DNA from: Mesorhizobium tianshanense
GTDB taxonomy: Bacteria > Pseudomonadota > Alphaproteobacteria > Rhizobiales > Rhizobiaceae
Assembly (NCBI RefSeq): GCF_007830515.1
Contig: NZ_VLKT01000024.1
Location: 50,780 to 114,779, forward strand
DNA: 64,000 bases
Direction: 5' to 3'
How positions within the stretch are numbered: the first letter of the stretch is position 1; the number at the start of each line of letters is the position of its first letter. Shown here in pieces: positions 17,992 through 27,163 of the stretch. The position numbers were made by a program, and so were the translations under genes. The notes beneath the pieces were generated by a model that was not told the origin of the DNA, made no database searches, and saw nothing but the letters and a program-made list of their open reading frames with translations.

Positions 17992-19836
17992 ATGTTCCAG
18001 ACCTTTGATTCCGCCGGTGATCCCGCCGTCGGCAAGCCGCGTGTGGCGCTGCTGCGCCAATGGCTGGCGGCCAACGGGCTGGATGGCTTCATCGTGCCCC
18101 GTGCCGACGAGCATCAAGGCGAATATGTCGCCGACCGCTCGGCACGGCTGAAATGGCTGACCGGCTTCAGCGGCTCGGCCGGCGTCGCCATCGTGCTTGG
18201 CGACCGGGCCTTCATGTTCGTCGACGGGCGCTACACGCTGCAGGTGCGCCAGGAGGTCGATCTCGACATCTTTTCGATCGAAAGCCTGGTCGACAATCCG
18301 CCCGCCACCTGGATCAAGGACAATCTCGGCAAGGGCGTGCGGCTTGGCTTCGACCCGTGGCTGCAGACGCTCAGTGACGTGAAAGCGCTGAAGGCGTCGG
18401 CCGAAAAATCGGGCGCGACACTGGTGCCGCTCGAGAAGAATCCGATCGACGCCATCTGGGAGGACCAGCCCGAACCGCCGCTGGCGCCGGTCGAGCTCCA
18501 TCCGATCGCCTTTGCCGGCGAACTGGCCAAGGACAAGCTGGCGCGGCTGGCGTCGGCCATCGGCAAGGATGGCGCCACCCATACCGTGCTGACCGACCCG
18601 TCCTCCATCGCCTGGGCTTTCGACATCCGCGGCGGCGACCTGCCGCACACGCCGCTTGCGCTCGGCTTCGCCGTGCTCGCCGCCGATGGGTCGCACCTGC
18701 TTTTCATGGACCAGCGCAAGTTCTCGCGCACCGTCGCGGCCTATCTGACGCAGCTCGCCGAACTGCACGAACCCGGTGAATTCGAAGCGGCGATCGCTGC
18801 ATTGGCCAAGGATGGCGCAAAAATCGCGCTGGACCCGGTGCTGGCGGCGGAGAAGCTCAGGATGCTGGTCGAGGACAATGGCGGCACCGTCATTGCCGCG
18901 CCCGACCCTGCCCGCATTCCACGCGCAACGAAAAACCAGGCCGAGATCAACGGCGCCCGCGCCGCGCATCGCCGCGACGGTGCCGCCATTGCCAGGCTGC
19001 TCTGCTGGCTCGACCGCCAGGAACCCGGCACCCTCGACGAAATCGCGGTCGTCACCAAGCTCGAGGAGTGCCGCCGCAGCACCGGCGAGGAAACGCAGAT
19101 GCCGCTGCGCGACGTGTCCTTCGACACCATCTCGGGTGCCGGTCCGAACGGCGCCATCATGCACTATCGCGTTTCCCGCGCCACCAGCAGAAAGCTCGGG
19201 GATGGCGAGCTGTTCCTGCTCGATTCCGGCGGCCAGTACCAGGACGGCACCACCGACATCACCCGCACCGTGCCGGTCGGCCATCCGACCGAGGAAATGC
19301 GCGAACGCTTCACGCTGGTGCTGAAGGGCATGATCGGCATTTCCATGCTGAGCTTTCCCCAGGGCACGCGCGGTTCCGAGATCGATGCCGTGGCGCGGCT
19401 GGCGCTGTGGAAGCATGGTTGCGATTTCGCCCATGGCACCGGCCACGGAGTCGGCTCCTATCTGGCCGTGCACGAGGGTCCGCAGCGCATCGCCAGGACC
19501 GGCACCGAAAAGCTGCTCGCCGGCATGATCGTCTCCAACGAGCCAGGCTACTACAAGGAAGGCTCCTATGGCATCCGCATCGAGAACCTCGTCCTGGTGA
19601 CACCGACCGAGCCGATCGAGGGCGGCGACATCGCCATGCACGGCTTCGAGACGCTGACGCTGGCGCCGATCGACACCAGGCTGGTGCGATCCGACCTTTT
19701 GACGCGTGACGAGTTGCACTGGCTCGACGAATACCACGCACGCGTGCTGGCCGAGATCGGACCGATGCTCGACGGCGAAACGCTGGCCTGGCTGGAAAAG
19801 GCAACCGCACCGCTGCCGCACGACCTCAAGCAGTAG
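17992..19836 (+). CDS. Xaa-Pro aminopeptidase (M24 family)
   Basis: Metallopeptidase removing N-terminal residues that precede proline, 614 aa. GAGGAGG precedes ATG 17992. Two creatinase-like N-terminal domains (residues 1-310) precede the pita-bread catalytic domain with the dimetal ligands in LLDSGGQYQDGTTDITRT (two Asp), GTGHGVGSYLAVHEGP (His) and VSNEPGYYKEGSYGIRIEN (two Glu). The three-domain size matches the eukaryotic and proteobacterial APP1-type long form rather than the 440-aa PepP. An antisense frame of 722 codons on the minus strand is a shadow. Confidence 0.93.
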   Translation: MFQTFDSAGDPAVGKPRVALLRQWLAANGLDGFIVPRADEHQGEYVADRSARLKWLTGFSGSAGVAIVLGDRAFMFVDGRYTLQVRQEVDLDIFSIESLVDNPPATWIKDNLGKGVRLGFDPWLQTLSDVKALKASAEKSGATLVPLEKNPIDAIWEDQPEPPLAPVELHPIAFAGELAKDKLARLASAIGKDGATHTVLTDPSSIAWAFDIRGGDLPHTPLALGFAVLAADGSHLLFMDQRKFSRTVAAYLTQLAELHEPGEFEAAIAALAKDGAKIALDPVLAAEKLRMLVEDNGGTVIAAPDPARIPRATKNQAEINGARAAHRRDGAAIARLLCWLDRQEPGTLDEIAVVTKLEECRRSTGEETQMPLRDVSFDTISGAGPNGAIMHYRVSRATSRKLGDGELFLLDSGGQYQDGTTDITRTVPVGHPTEEMRERFTLVLKGMIGISMLSFPQGTRGSEIDAVARLALWKHGCDFAHGTGHGVGSYLAVHEGPQRIARTGTEKLLAGMIVSNEPGYYKEGSYGIRIENLVLVTPTEPIEGGDIAMHGFETLTLAPIDTRLVRSDLLTRDELHWLDEYHARVLAEIGPMLDGETLAWLEKATAPLPHDLKQ

Positions 19837-20028
19837 CGGGCGGTGTTGACCTTCGTTGAGATTGGGAGGCACAAAAAAACCGCCTCGGTGGACGGTCGTT
19901 GGCGCAAATCAGCACCATGAATAAATTCCTAGCATAACTGCCGTCACCTGTCAAGTTAAGACTACCCACAGTTGCGAGGCAACCGCTTCAGATTTGCGCT
20001 GCCCTCATTGCCCTGCCGGTGTCCAGCC

Positions 20029-20069
20029 GATAGATGAGTAACAGATTGAACCGGATACATGGGTAACAG
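20029..20069. repeat. Short direct repeat, possible remnant IS end
   Basis: GATAGATGAGTAACAG (20029-20044) and GATACATGGGTAACAG (20054-20069) differ at three positions and are 25 bp apart. Repeats of this wording are familiar at the ends of IS481-like elements in rhizobia, but no transposase remains here. The rest of 19837-20116 shows nothing else I can support. Confidence 0.4.
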
Positions 20070-20116
20070 TTTCTCCCCTATGCGTCCGCCGCAGCGCCGA
20101 CGAGGCGAAAAGTCGA

Positions 20117-20413
20117 TCAGCCAACGAACTGCCTGGCGAGGACCAGCACGGCGGCGCCGGCCAGAAACATCGTCATCAGCCCGCCGCGCTGTGAGACCAG
20201 CGCGGCGACGATCAATGCCGCCCATTCAGCCGGCCCGGCGCCAAGTGCCGCCGGCGCCACCAGCGTGGTCAGCACCGCCGCCGGCACGGCGTTCAGCCCA
20301 GCCTCGACGCGCGGATGGATGTTTTCGAAACGCGAGATCACCAGATGGCCGCCGATGCGGGTCAGATAGGTCGCGATCGCGCCGGCGATGATGATCCATA
20401 AGGTTGTGCTCAT
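20117..20413 (-). CDS. azlD: AzlD family branched-chain amino acid transport protein
   Basis: Small 98-aa membrane partner of AzlC in branched-chain amino acid export. Hydrophobic segments include TLWIIIAGAIATYLTRIGG, VLTTLVAPAAL and WAALIVAALV, and TRIGG near the first segment is typical. Its ATG at 20413 overlaps the azlC stop by 4 bp, so the two are coupled. Family members with this size usually act only with AzlC. Confidence 0.88.
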   Translation of the reverse strand: MSTTLWIIIAGAIATYLTRIGGHLVISRFENIHPRVEAGLNAVPAAVLTTLVAPAALGAGPAEWAALIVAALVSQRGGLMTMFLAGAAVLVLARQFVG

Positions 20414-21138
20414 GGCCGCGCCTCCACGCCGCTGTGGTGCGGCGGCAGGATGACCGCGAGCAGCACGCCGGCCACTGCGCCAATGGAGGCGTGCCAGGGC
20501 GAGCCCACCGTTTTATAGGCGAGGATGGAGGCGGCGGCGCTGGCGACGACCACCGGCAGCCACAGCGGCCGTCTGCGAAAGCTCATGACCAGGCCGAGAA
20601 AATAGATCGGCAGCAGGAAGTCGATGCCCAGCGCATGCGTGTCGGGAATGAGCTTGCCGAACACCGCGCCGAGCGCGCTTTCGGTCACCCAGAACCCATA
20701 GACCGGCAGGGCAAGCCCCATATACCAGGCGAAGCCGACCGTCTCGCCAGCCTCCGCCTTGCGTTCGGCCACCGCGAACTGCGGATCGGTAAGCACGAAA
20801 TAGCCTACCGCTTGCTGGACCAGCGGCCAGTGCGCGATGCGCCGGCCGATACCGGCGGAGTAAAGCACATGGCGGAAATTCACGGCGAAGATCGACAGCA
20901 CGATCAGCCACGGCGCGACATGCTGGCCGAACAATTCGATGCCGACCATCTGGCTGGCGCCGCCGTAGACCATGGCGCTCATCAGGACGGCTTCGAGCAC
21001 CGAAAAACCATTGTCGACGGCAAGCGCCCCGAACAGCAGCCCGAACGGCGCCGCCGCCACCACGATGGGCATCGAGAGCCGCACGCCTTGCCAGAAATCG
21101 CCTTTCGCGCGGTTTTCGGAGATTGCTTCCGCCGACAT
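20410..21138 (-). CDS. azlC: AzlC family branched-chain amino acid exporter subunit
   Basis: Multi-spanning inner-membrane protein of 242 aa, the large subunit of the AzlCD exporter. FWQGVRLSMPIVVAAAPFGLLFGALA and MVYGGASQMVGIELF followed by NFRHVLYSAGI are characteristic. AAGGAG precedes ATG 21138; the frame opens upstream at 21210 without meaning. azlC and azlD overlap by 4 bp. Confidence 0.9.
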   Translation of the reverse strand: MSAEAISENRAKGDFWQGVRLSMPIVVAAAPFGLLFGALAVDNGFSVLEAVLMSAMVYGGASQMVGIELFGQHVAPWLIVLSIFAVNFRHVLYSAGIGRRIAHWPLVQQAVGYFVLTDPQFAVAERKAEAGETVGFAWYMGLALPVYGFWVTESALGAVFGKLIPDTHALGIDFLLPIYFLGLVMSFRRRPLWLPVVVASAAASILAYKTVGSPWHASIGAVAGVLLAVILPPHHSGVEARP

Positions 21139-21249
21139 CGACCACTCCTTGGGGAAAGGCCGTATGTAGGGAGAGCCGCCTGCCTTGTCACACCAATTCG
21201 CTTGAGCCAACGATCAGCGGAAATGATCCCGACGACATTGACGCACGCC

Positions 21250-21668
21250 TCAGCTAACGAAATAGCGCTGCCATTCGAAGTCGGTGATATGCGATGCCTG
21301 CCAGGCGTCGAAGGCAGCCTGCTCGGCACGGCGGCTCTCGGCATAATTGTCGCGAAACACCTCGCCAAAGGCCTCGGCGCAGAAATCGGAACCGGCGAAG
21401 GCCTCGATCGACGCGTTGAGCGTGCGCGGCAACTTGGGTTTGTCGAGATTGGCCAGGTTGGATGTTACCGGCGCCTCGATCGGCAGGTCCTTCTCGATCC
21501 CCTCACAGCCAGCCGCAAGGATGGCCGCGATCGACAGGTAGGGATTGATGTCGGCTCCGGGCGCGCGATGTTCCAGCCGGCAGGCGCCATCATTGGGCGT
21601 GGTGATGACGCGGATCGGCGCGGTCCGGTTCTCAAAACCCCAGGCGACGTCTTCCGGTGACCACGCGC
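21250..21668 (-). pseudogene. Glutamine synthetase family, 3' fragment
   Basis: The C-terminal about 135 residues of a glutamine synthetase / gamma-glutamylputrescine synthetase-like enzyme: WSPEDVAWGFENRTAPIRV, CRLEHRAPGADINPYLSIAAILAAG (the R and E residues that bind substrate), then NRDNYAE-type end. Family members are about 440-460 aa, so two thirds are missing. Similarity stops at the Trp codon near 21668, where the sequence becomes the antisense of an SDR gene. The longer open frame to 22032 is therefore a false fusion. It has no start or promoter of its own and is probably not expressed. Confidence 0.8.
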
Positions 21669-21672
21669 CGCG

Positions 21673-22371
21673 ATCGAGGCAATCGCGATTGCCCTCCTCG
21701 AAGCGGGCGCATCCGTTACCGCCATCGACGTGAAGGCGCGACCGGCCTCGCTGGCTTCCCACAGCGATCGGCTCACTTTCGCGCAGGGCGACCTCACCGA
21801 CGCCGCCTTCGTCGAGCAGATCGTCGGTACGGCAGGCCGTGAACGCGGCGGCATCGACTATCTCGCCAATGTAGCCGGCGTGCTCTGGTTCGGCCGCGAC
21901 AAGTCCGCCCTCGACATGGATCTCGACGTCTGGGACGAAGTCTTCAACATCAACCTGAAGTCCTTCGTGCACACGGCGCGGTCGGTCGTTCCCTACATGC
22001 GCGCGGGCGGGCGCGGCGGCGCCATGGTCCATTTCTCGACCATCCAGTGGTATCGCGGCGATCCCAACCCGCAGGATGCCTACCAGGCATCGAAGGCGGG
22101 CGTCTGTGCCCTCTCCAAATCACTGACCATGCAGCTTGCCGGCGAACGCATCCGCTCGAACGCCATCTGCCCGGGCATGGCACTGACACCGCTGCAGGCG
22201 CGCTGGGACACCGAGGAGATGCGGACGGCCGTAGCGAATTACACACCGCTCGGGCGGATCGGGACACCGCAGGACATGGCCAACGCCGCGCTCTTCCTGC
22301 TCTCCGACGCGGCGAGTTACATCACCGGAATTGAACTTGCCGTCGACGGTGGGCTTTTGATGCGGATGTAG
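21673..22371 (+). pseudogene. Short-chain dehydrogenase/reductase lacking its 5' end
   Basis: SDR reading frame from about 21673: IEAIAIALLEAGASVTAIDV, then NVAG, the active-site YQASKAG and a normal C-terminus AVDGGLLMRM. The first about 15-20 residues with the TGxxxGIG cofactor loop are absent, cut exactly where the glutamine synthetase fragment begins on the other strand. A downstream ATG at 21730 could still start a 213-aa protein, but this would lack the NAD(P)-binding loop and be inactive as an oxidoreductase. Confidence 0.75.
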
Positions 22372-22421
22372 TCCCTATATCCGAATCGCGTCACGGACCG
22401 GGACCGCACGCGACCGCCCCC

Positions 22422-23114
22422 CTAATCCTTGGGAACCTTGCCCTCGATCGCCCTGCCCCAGTCGAGCAGCGGCTTGGCGCGCAAGGTGAAATCGACAAGC
22501 TCGTCGACCAATGCCGGCCCGTGGATTCCGGCCGGGTCGATCGCGTGCCGGACGACGAAATGCCGGTTGCGGATGGCTACGGCGAGATCGGCCTCCGCGA
22601 CATGCTCGAAACCGCGTGGCGTTCGCTTCATGCACCCTTCCGTGTCCAGTTCGAGGCCGGCTTTCTTCAACGTCGCGATCAGGGTGCGGAATTCGCCCGG
22701 TCGCGTGGCGATGGCCTGGCGCATCGCCAGCAACAGCGCCGGCCCCGGCTGCCACCAGGCAACGCCGGCAAAACAGCGGTCGAGCCCGATATAGACGAAC
22801 AAGACACCCTGCTCCATCTTGGTGCCGTCGGGCGAAAGGATTGCCGACAGATGCCGGTTGTAGGGCCGTTTGTCCTTAGCGAACCGCACGTCGCGATTGA
22901 TCCGGAACAGTGACTTCTTGCGATCGCCGCGCAGACCCATCCCCGCTGCCGCGAAGCGCTCGGAGAGGGTTTCGACCAGATCGCCGAAGGGGTCGCGCAG
23001 CTCGCGTTCGAAGAGGTCGCGATTTTCCTGGAACCATTCCCGGTTTTGATGGAAATCGAGCGCCTTGAGGAAGGGAATGGCCTTTTGGCCGAAGCCGTCG
23101 AATGCGCCGGCCAT
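22422..23114 (-). CDS. DUF2461 family protein (TIGR02453)
   Basis: Uncharacterised 230-aa protein of the DUF2461 / TIGR02453 family. Typical features are AIPFLKALDFHQNREWFQENRDLFE near the N-terminus, the basic segment RINRDVRFAKDKRPYN and GVLFVYIGLDRCFAGVAWWQP. Its ATG at 23114 overlaps the ligA stop by 1 nt (TAATG), so it is probably translated by reinitiation after LigA. Function unknown; no signal peptide or membrane segment. Confidence 0.88.
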   Translation of the reverse strand: MAGAFDGFGQKAIPFLKALDFHQNREWFQENRDLFERELRDPFGDLVETLSERFAAAGMGLRGDRKKSLFRINRDVRFAKDKRPYNRHLSAILSPDGTKMEQGVLFVYIGLDRCFAGVAWWQPGPALLLAMRQAIATRPGEFRTLIATLKKAGLELDTEGCMKRTPRGFEHVAEADLAVAIRNRHFVVRHAIDPAGIHGPALVDELVDFTLRAKPLLDWGRAIEGKVPKD

Positions 23115-25219
23115 TACGCCTTGCCGATCCGCTGCAACCAAGCGTCTTCGTCGATCACCTCGATGTCGAGTTCGGTGGCAAGCTTCAGCTTGGATCCTGC
23201 ACCCGGTCCGGCCACGACGAGATCGGTCTTCTTCGACACCGAGCCGGCGACCTTGGCGCCGAGCTTTTCGGCCATCGCCTTGGCCTCGTCGCGCGACATT
23301 TTTTCCAGCGCGCCGGTGAAAACCACGGTCTTGCCTGAGACGGGCGAATCCGACACCGGCCGCTCGGCGTCGATCACTTCGACCTCGGCCGCCAGCTTCT
23401 CGACCAGTGCGCGATTGTGCTCCTCGCCAAAGTAACGCGCGACGGAATCGATCACGGCGTCGCCGATGTCGTCCAGCGCATCCATTTCCTCGCGCGCCTG
23501 CAGATCGCCATCGCCGATGGCCAACGCGGCATCGTGGAACGCTTTCCAGGATCCGTAGACGCGAGCGAAGGTGATGGCGGTGCGCTCGCCGACATGGCGG
23601 ATGCCAAGGCCATAGATCATGCGATCGAGCGCGATCTTTCTCCGGTCCTCGATCGCCGCAAACAGTTTTGCCGCTGACGTCTCGCCGAAGCCGTCCTTGT
23701 CCCTGAGCTTTTTCAGGTTCGCCGCGTCGCGCCGGGCGATCGAAAAGATGTCGGCCGGGCTCTTCACCGGCAGGTCCGCGTCGTTGAAGAACAGTTCGAT
23801 CTGCTTTTCACCGAGCCCCTCTATGTCGAAGGCGCGCCGCGAAACGAAATGGCGTAGGTGTTCGATGCGCTGATAAGGACACGCGAATTCGCCGCTGCAA
23901 CGCCTGACCACGCCCTCGATGCCACCTGCCGTCTCCTCGCGCACCACCGCAGTATGCAAATCGCAAGGGCAGACGGTCGGAAACGCGAACGGCTTTGCAT
24001 CGGCCGGCCGCTTCTCCAGGTCGACACCAAGGATCTGCGGAATGACGTCACCGGCGCGTTGGATGTGAACCGTGTCGCCGATCATCACGCCAAGCCGCTC
24101 TATCTCCTCGGCATTGTGCAGCGTCGCATTGGTCACCACGACGCCGCCGACCGTCACCGGCACCAGCCGCGCCACCGGCGTCAGCGCGCCGGTGCGGCCG
24201 ACCTGGATGTCGATGCCGGAAAGGATCGTCGACGCCTTCTCGGCCGGGAATTTGTGCGCGATCGCCCAGCGCGGCGAGCGCGAGACGAACCCCAGCCGCT
24301 GTTGCAGGTTGAGGCTGTTCACCTTGTAGACGACGCCGTCGATGTCGTAGCCCAGCGTCGCCCGGTTGGATTCGATCAGCCGGTATTGTTCGAGCAGCCC
24401 CTCGACACTGTCGAACAGCTTCATCAGCGGGTTGACCTTGAAGCCGAAACGTTCGAACGCCGCCACCATGCCCATCTGCGTGTCGGCAGGCATTTTGCTC
24501 ACCTCGCCCCAGGCATAGGCGAAAAAACGCAGTGGTCGGCTGGCGGTGATCGAGGTGTCGAGCTGGCGCAAGGAGCCTGCCGCGGAATTGCGCGGGTTGG
24601 CAAAAACCTGCTTTCCGGCTTCGGCATTGCGGCGATTGAGCTCGGCGAAATCGGCGAGGCGCATATAGACCTCGCCACGCACTTCCAGCACCTTGGGGAA
24701 ATCCTCGGTAAGCACGTTGGGGATCTCGGCGATAGTCCGGGCGTTGGCCGTCACGTCCTCGCCGACTTGGCCGTCGCCGCGCGTCGCCGCCGACACCAGC
24801 CGTCCGGCCTCGTAACGCAGCGACAGCGACAGGCCGTCGATCTTCGGCTCGGCCGTCATGGCCGGCTCGTCGGCACCGAGCCTGAGAAAACGCCGGATGC
24901 GGCCGACGAAGTCGGTCACATCCGCGTCGGCAAAAGCGTTGTCGAGCGACAGCATGGGAATGGCATGGACAACCTTGCCGAACCTTTCCGACACTGCTGC
25001 GCCGACTCTGCGTGACGGCGAATCCTCGCGCACAAGAGCGGGAAACCGCTGCTCGATGGCGAGGTTGCGCCGCCGCAACGCGTCGTAGGCCGCGTCCGAA
25101 ATCGTCGGCGCGTCCTCGGCATGGTAACGCAAATCGTGGCTGGCGATTTCCTCGGCCAGTCGCTTCAACTCGCTTGCGGCCTCCCTTTCGCTGAGCGAAT
25201 CGACTGGTTTTTCGGCCAT
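23114..25219 (-). CDS. ligA: NAD-dependent DNA ligase
   Basis: Essential ligase joining Okazaki fragments and repair nicks, 701 aa. The adenylation lysine lies in AEPKIDGLSLSLRYE, preceded by the Ia and nucleotidyltransferase domains. The OB fold, the four-Cys zinc finger (CPCDLHTAVV...CSGEFACPYQ region), helix-hairpin-helix repeats and a C-terminal BRCT domain (SGKTVVFTGALEKMSRDEAKAMAEKLGAKV) follow in the usual order. Last but one gene of the minus-strand run; 256 bp containing an interspersed repeat separate it from recN. Confidence 0.97.
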   Translation of the reverse strand: MAEKPVDSLSEREAASELKRLAEEIASHDLRYHAEDAPTISDAAYDALRRRNLAIEQRFPALVREDSPSRRVGAAVSERFGKVVHAIPMLSLDNAFADADVTDFVGRIRRFLRLGADEPAMTAEPKIDGLSLSLRYEAGRLVSAATRGDGQVGEDVTANARTIAEIPNVLTEDFPKVLEVRGEVYMRLADFAELNRRNAEAGKQVFANPRNSAAGSLRQLDTSITASRPLRFFAYAWGEVSKMPADTQMGMVAAFERFGFKVNPLMKLFDSVEGLLEQYRLIESNRATLGYDIDGVVYKVNSLNLQQRLGFVSRSPRWAIAHKFPAEKASTILSGIDIQVGRTGALTPVARLVPVTVGGVVVTNATLHNAEEIERLGVMIGDTVHIQRAGDVIPQILGVDLEKRPADAKPFAFPTVCPCDLHTAVVREETAGGIEGVVRRCSGEFACPYQRIEHLRHFVSRRAFDIEGLGEKQIELFFNDADLPVKSPADIFSIARRDAANLKKLRDKDGFGETSAAKLFAAIEDRRKIALDRMIYGLGIRHVGERTAITFARVYGSWKAFHDAALAIGDGDLQAREEMDALDDIGDAVIDSVARYFGEEHNRALVEKLAAEVEVIDAERPVSDSPVSGKTVVFTGALEKMSRDEAKAMAEKLGAKVAGSVSKKTDLVVAGPGAGSKLKLATELDIEVIDEDAWLQRIGKA

Positions 25220-25370
25220 GCACTGCTCCCTTCACGGTGGCGCGACACAATAGAACAGGATTCTCTCATAAGGGAGAGACCAGACACGGGAAAATCATTC
25301 CTGAACAGCGGGATGGAGCCATATCCTGACTCTGTCCGAAAGGCCGGACTTTCTGTGTCGGACAGCGTCC

Positions 25371-25474
25371 AAAGCGCGTCGCGTTTGAACGGATTCATGC
25401 GACGCGCTTTAAGCCTTGTTTTTATGCATGTCGTTATCGCAAAACCGCTGCACACTTTTGCGCGACATGCACTA
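25371..25474. repeat. Interspersed repeat with two large stem-loops
   Basis: First stem: AAAGCGCGTCGC (25371-25382) pairs with GCGACGCGCTTT (25399-25410). Second stem: TGCATGTCG (25425-25433) pairs with CGACATGCA (25463-25471), with an inner CGCAAAA / TTTTGCG pair. This is a well-known repeat type of rhizobial genomes. It directly abuts the recN stop codon at 25476 and may act as its transcript end. Upstream part 25220-25370 should hold the ligA leader. Confidence 0.75.
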
Positions 25475-25475
25475 G

Positions 25476-27149
25476 CTAAGCCGCCGCGGTGTTCTCCCGC
25501 AGCAGCCGCTCGGCTGCCGCGCGCGCCTCGTCGGTGATGGTCGCCCCGGCAAGCATCCGCGCGATCTCTTCCTGGCGCGCCGCCCGGTCCATCTCCGCGA
25601 TGCCGGTGGCGACGCGATCGGCCCCGCCGGATTTGGAGATCAGGAAGTGCGTCGCCGCCCGTGCCGCCACTTGCGGCGCGTGCGTAACCGAAAGCACCTG
25701 CACGCGCTTCGACAACCGCGCCAGCCTTTGGCCGATGGCGTCCGCCACCGCGCCGCCAACGCCGGTGTCGATTTCATCGAAGACCAAAGTCGGCGCCGAG
25801 CCGCGGTCGGCCAGCGCCACCTTCAGCGCCAGCAGGAACCGCGAAAGCTCGCCGCCGGAGGCGACTTTCATCATCGGGCCCGGTCTTGTGCCGGGATTGG
25901 TGCGCACCCAGAACTCGACCTGATCGATGCCCTCTTCCATACGGCTTTCGGCCTCGCTTGCCATCTCGACGATGAACGCGGCCCGTTCGAGCTTCAATGC
26001 CGGCAATTCGGCCATCACCGCCTTGGTCAATCCGGCCGCCGCCGCCTGGCGAAGCGACGAAAGTTGCGCCGCGGAAATGTCATAGGCCTCGCGAGCAGCG
26101 GCGGCCTGCTTTTCCAGCCCGTGCAGGCGCTCCTCGCCGGCATCGAGATCGGCGAGATCGGCCGCCATCGTATCACGCAATTGCGCCAGGTCGTCGACCG
26201 CCACGCTGTGCTTGCGTGCGGCGGCACGCAACGAAAACAGCCGCTCCTCGGCCTGTTCCAGCCGCTGCGGATCATACTCGGTGGCGCGAAGTGCCGCGTC
26301 CACGCCCGATTGCGCCGCGTCGAGCGACAGCATCGCCTCGTCGAGCGATTTGACCACGTCGTCGAGCAGGCCGGGCGCCTCGGTCACCTTGCGCTGCAGC
26401 CGCCGCAACAGGCTGGCGAGTTGCGGCAAGGGCGAGGACGGGCCCGAGAGCACATCTTGCGCATCATGGATTTCCGAGGCGATCTTTTCCGCCCGCATCA
26501 TCGAGGCGCGCAGTTCGGCAAGGTCGGCTTCCTCACCGGGCTGGGGGTCGAGCTTCGTCAATTCGGCGACCGCGGCGCGCAGATAGTCGGCCTCGCGGGT
26601 CGCCGCTTCCACCTTGGCGCGGTGTCGCGAAAATTCCTGCTCACAGGCCCGCCAGTGCCGCCATGCCTCGCCGGTCGCGCGGACGGCGCCGAGATGACCG
26701 CCGAAGCTGTCCAGCAATTCGCGATGGGCGCCGGGATCGACCAAGGCGCGCTCGTCATGCTGGCCGTGAATCTCGACCAGCGCGTGGCCGACATCGCGCA
26801 TCAGCGTTACGCTGGAGGGCTGGTCGTTGACGAAGACGCGGGTACGGCCATCCGCCGTCTGCACGCGGCGCAGGATGATGTCGCCATCATCATCGATGGC
26901 GTTGTCGGCAAGCAGCATGCGGGCAGGATGGTTGCGCGGCACGTCGAACACGGCGATGACCTGGCCCTGTGCCGCACCATGGCGCACCAGCGAAGCGTCG
27001 CCGCGGGCGCCAAGCGCCAGCGACAGCGCGTCGAGCAGGATGGATTTTCCAGCGCCGGTCTCGCCGGTCAGCACCGAAAGGCCGGACGAAAAGTCGATGT
27101 CCAGCTTCTCGATCAGAACGATATCGCGGATCGACAGCCGGGAAAGCAT
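25476..27149 (-). CDS. recN: DNA repair protein RecN
   Basis: SMC-like ATPase for double-strand break repair, 557 aa. Walker A GETGAGKS at about residues 30-37, a central coiled coil, and the C-terminal signature ASGGELSRFLLALKVAL with Walker B LVFDEIDTGVGG. ATG 27149 (MLSRLSIRDIVLIEKLDIDF) is the family start; the frame extends meaninglessly to 27269. It begins 14 bp after bamD, so it should be cotranscribed with it. Confidence 0.96.
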   Translation of the reverse strand: MLSRLSIRDIVLIEKLDIDFSSGLSVLTGETGAGKSILLDALSLALGARGDASLVRHGAAQGQVIAVFDVPRNHPARMLLADNAIDDDGDIILRRVQTADGRTRVFVNDQPSSVTLMRDVGHALVEIHGQHDERALVDPGAHRELLDSFGGHLGAVRATGEAWRHWRACEQEFSRHRAKVEAATREADYLRAAVAELTKLDPQPGEEADLAELRASMMRAEKIASEIHDAQDVLSGPSSPLPQLASLLRRLQRKVTEAPGLLDDVVKSLDEAMLSLDAAQSGVDAALRATEYDPQRLEQAEERLFSLRAAARKHSVAVDDLAQLRDTMAADLADLDAGEERLHGLEKQAAAAREAYDISAAQLSSLRQAAAAGLTKAVMAELPALKLERAAFIVEMASEAESRMEEGIDQVEFWVRTNPGTRPGPMMKVASGGELSRFLLALKVALADRGSAPTLVFDEIDTGVGGAVADAIGQRLARLSKRVQVLSVTHAPQVAARAATHFLISKSGGADRVATGIAEMDRAARQEEIARMLAGATITDEARAAAERLLRENTAAA

Positions 27150-27163
27150 GGCGACGCGCCGCT

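Noticed and set aside
17704..19872. Open frame of 722 codons on the minus strand
   Set aside because: Fully antisense to the aminopeptidase P gene; Arg/Gln/His-rich translation without family features, a known shadow effect in high-GC DNA.
19850..19885. Possible terminator after aminopeptidase P (GAGGC...GCCTC with A-run between)
   Set aside because: The stem is only 5 bp and the A-run lies in the loop, not after the stem.
21250..22032. Single 260-aa glutamine synthetase-like protein
   Set aside because: Only the last about 135 residues match; the N-terminal part is the antisense of the SDR fragment.
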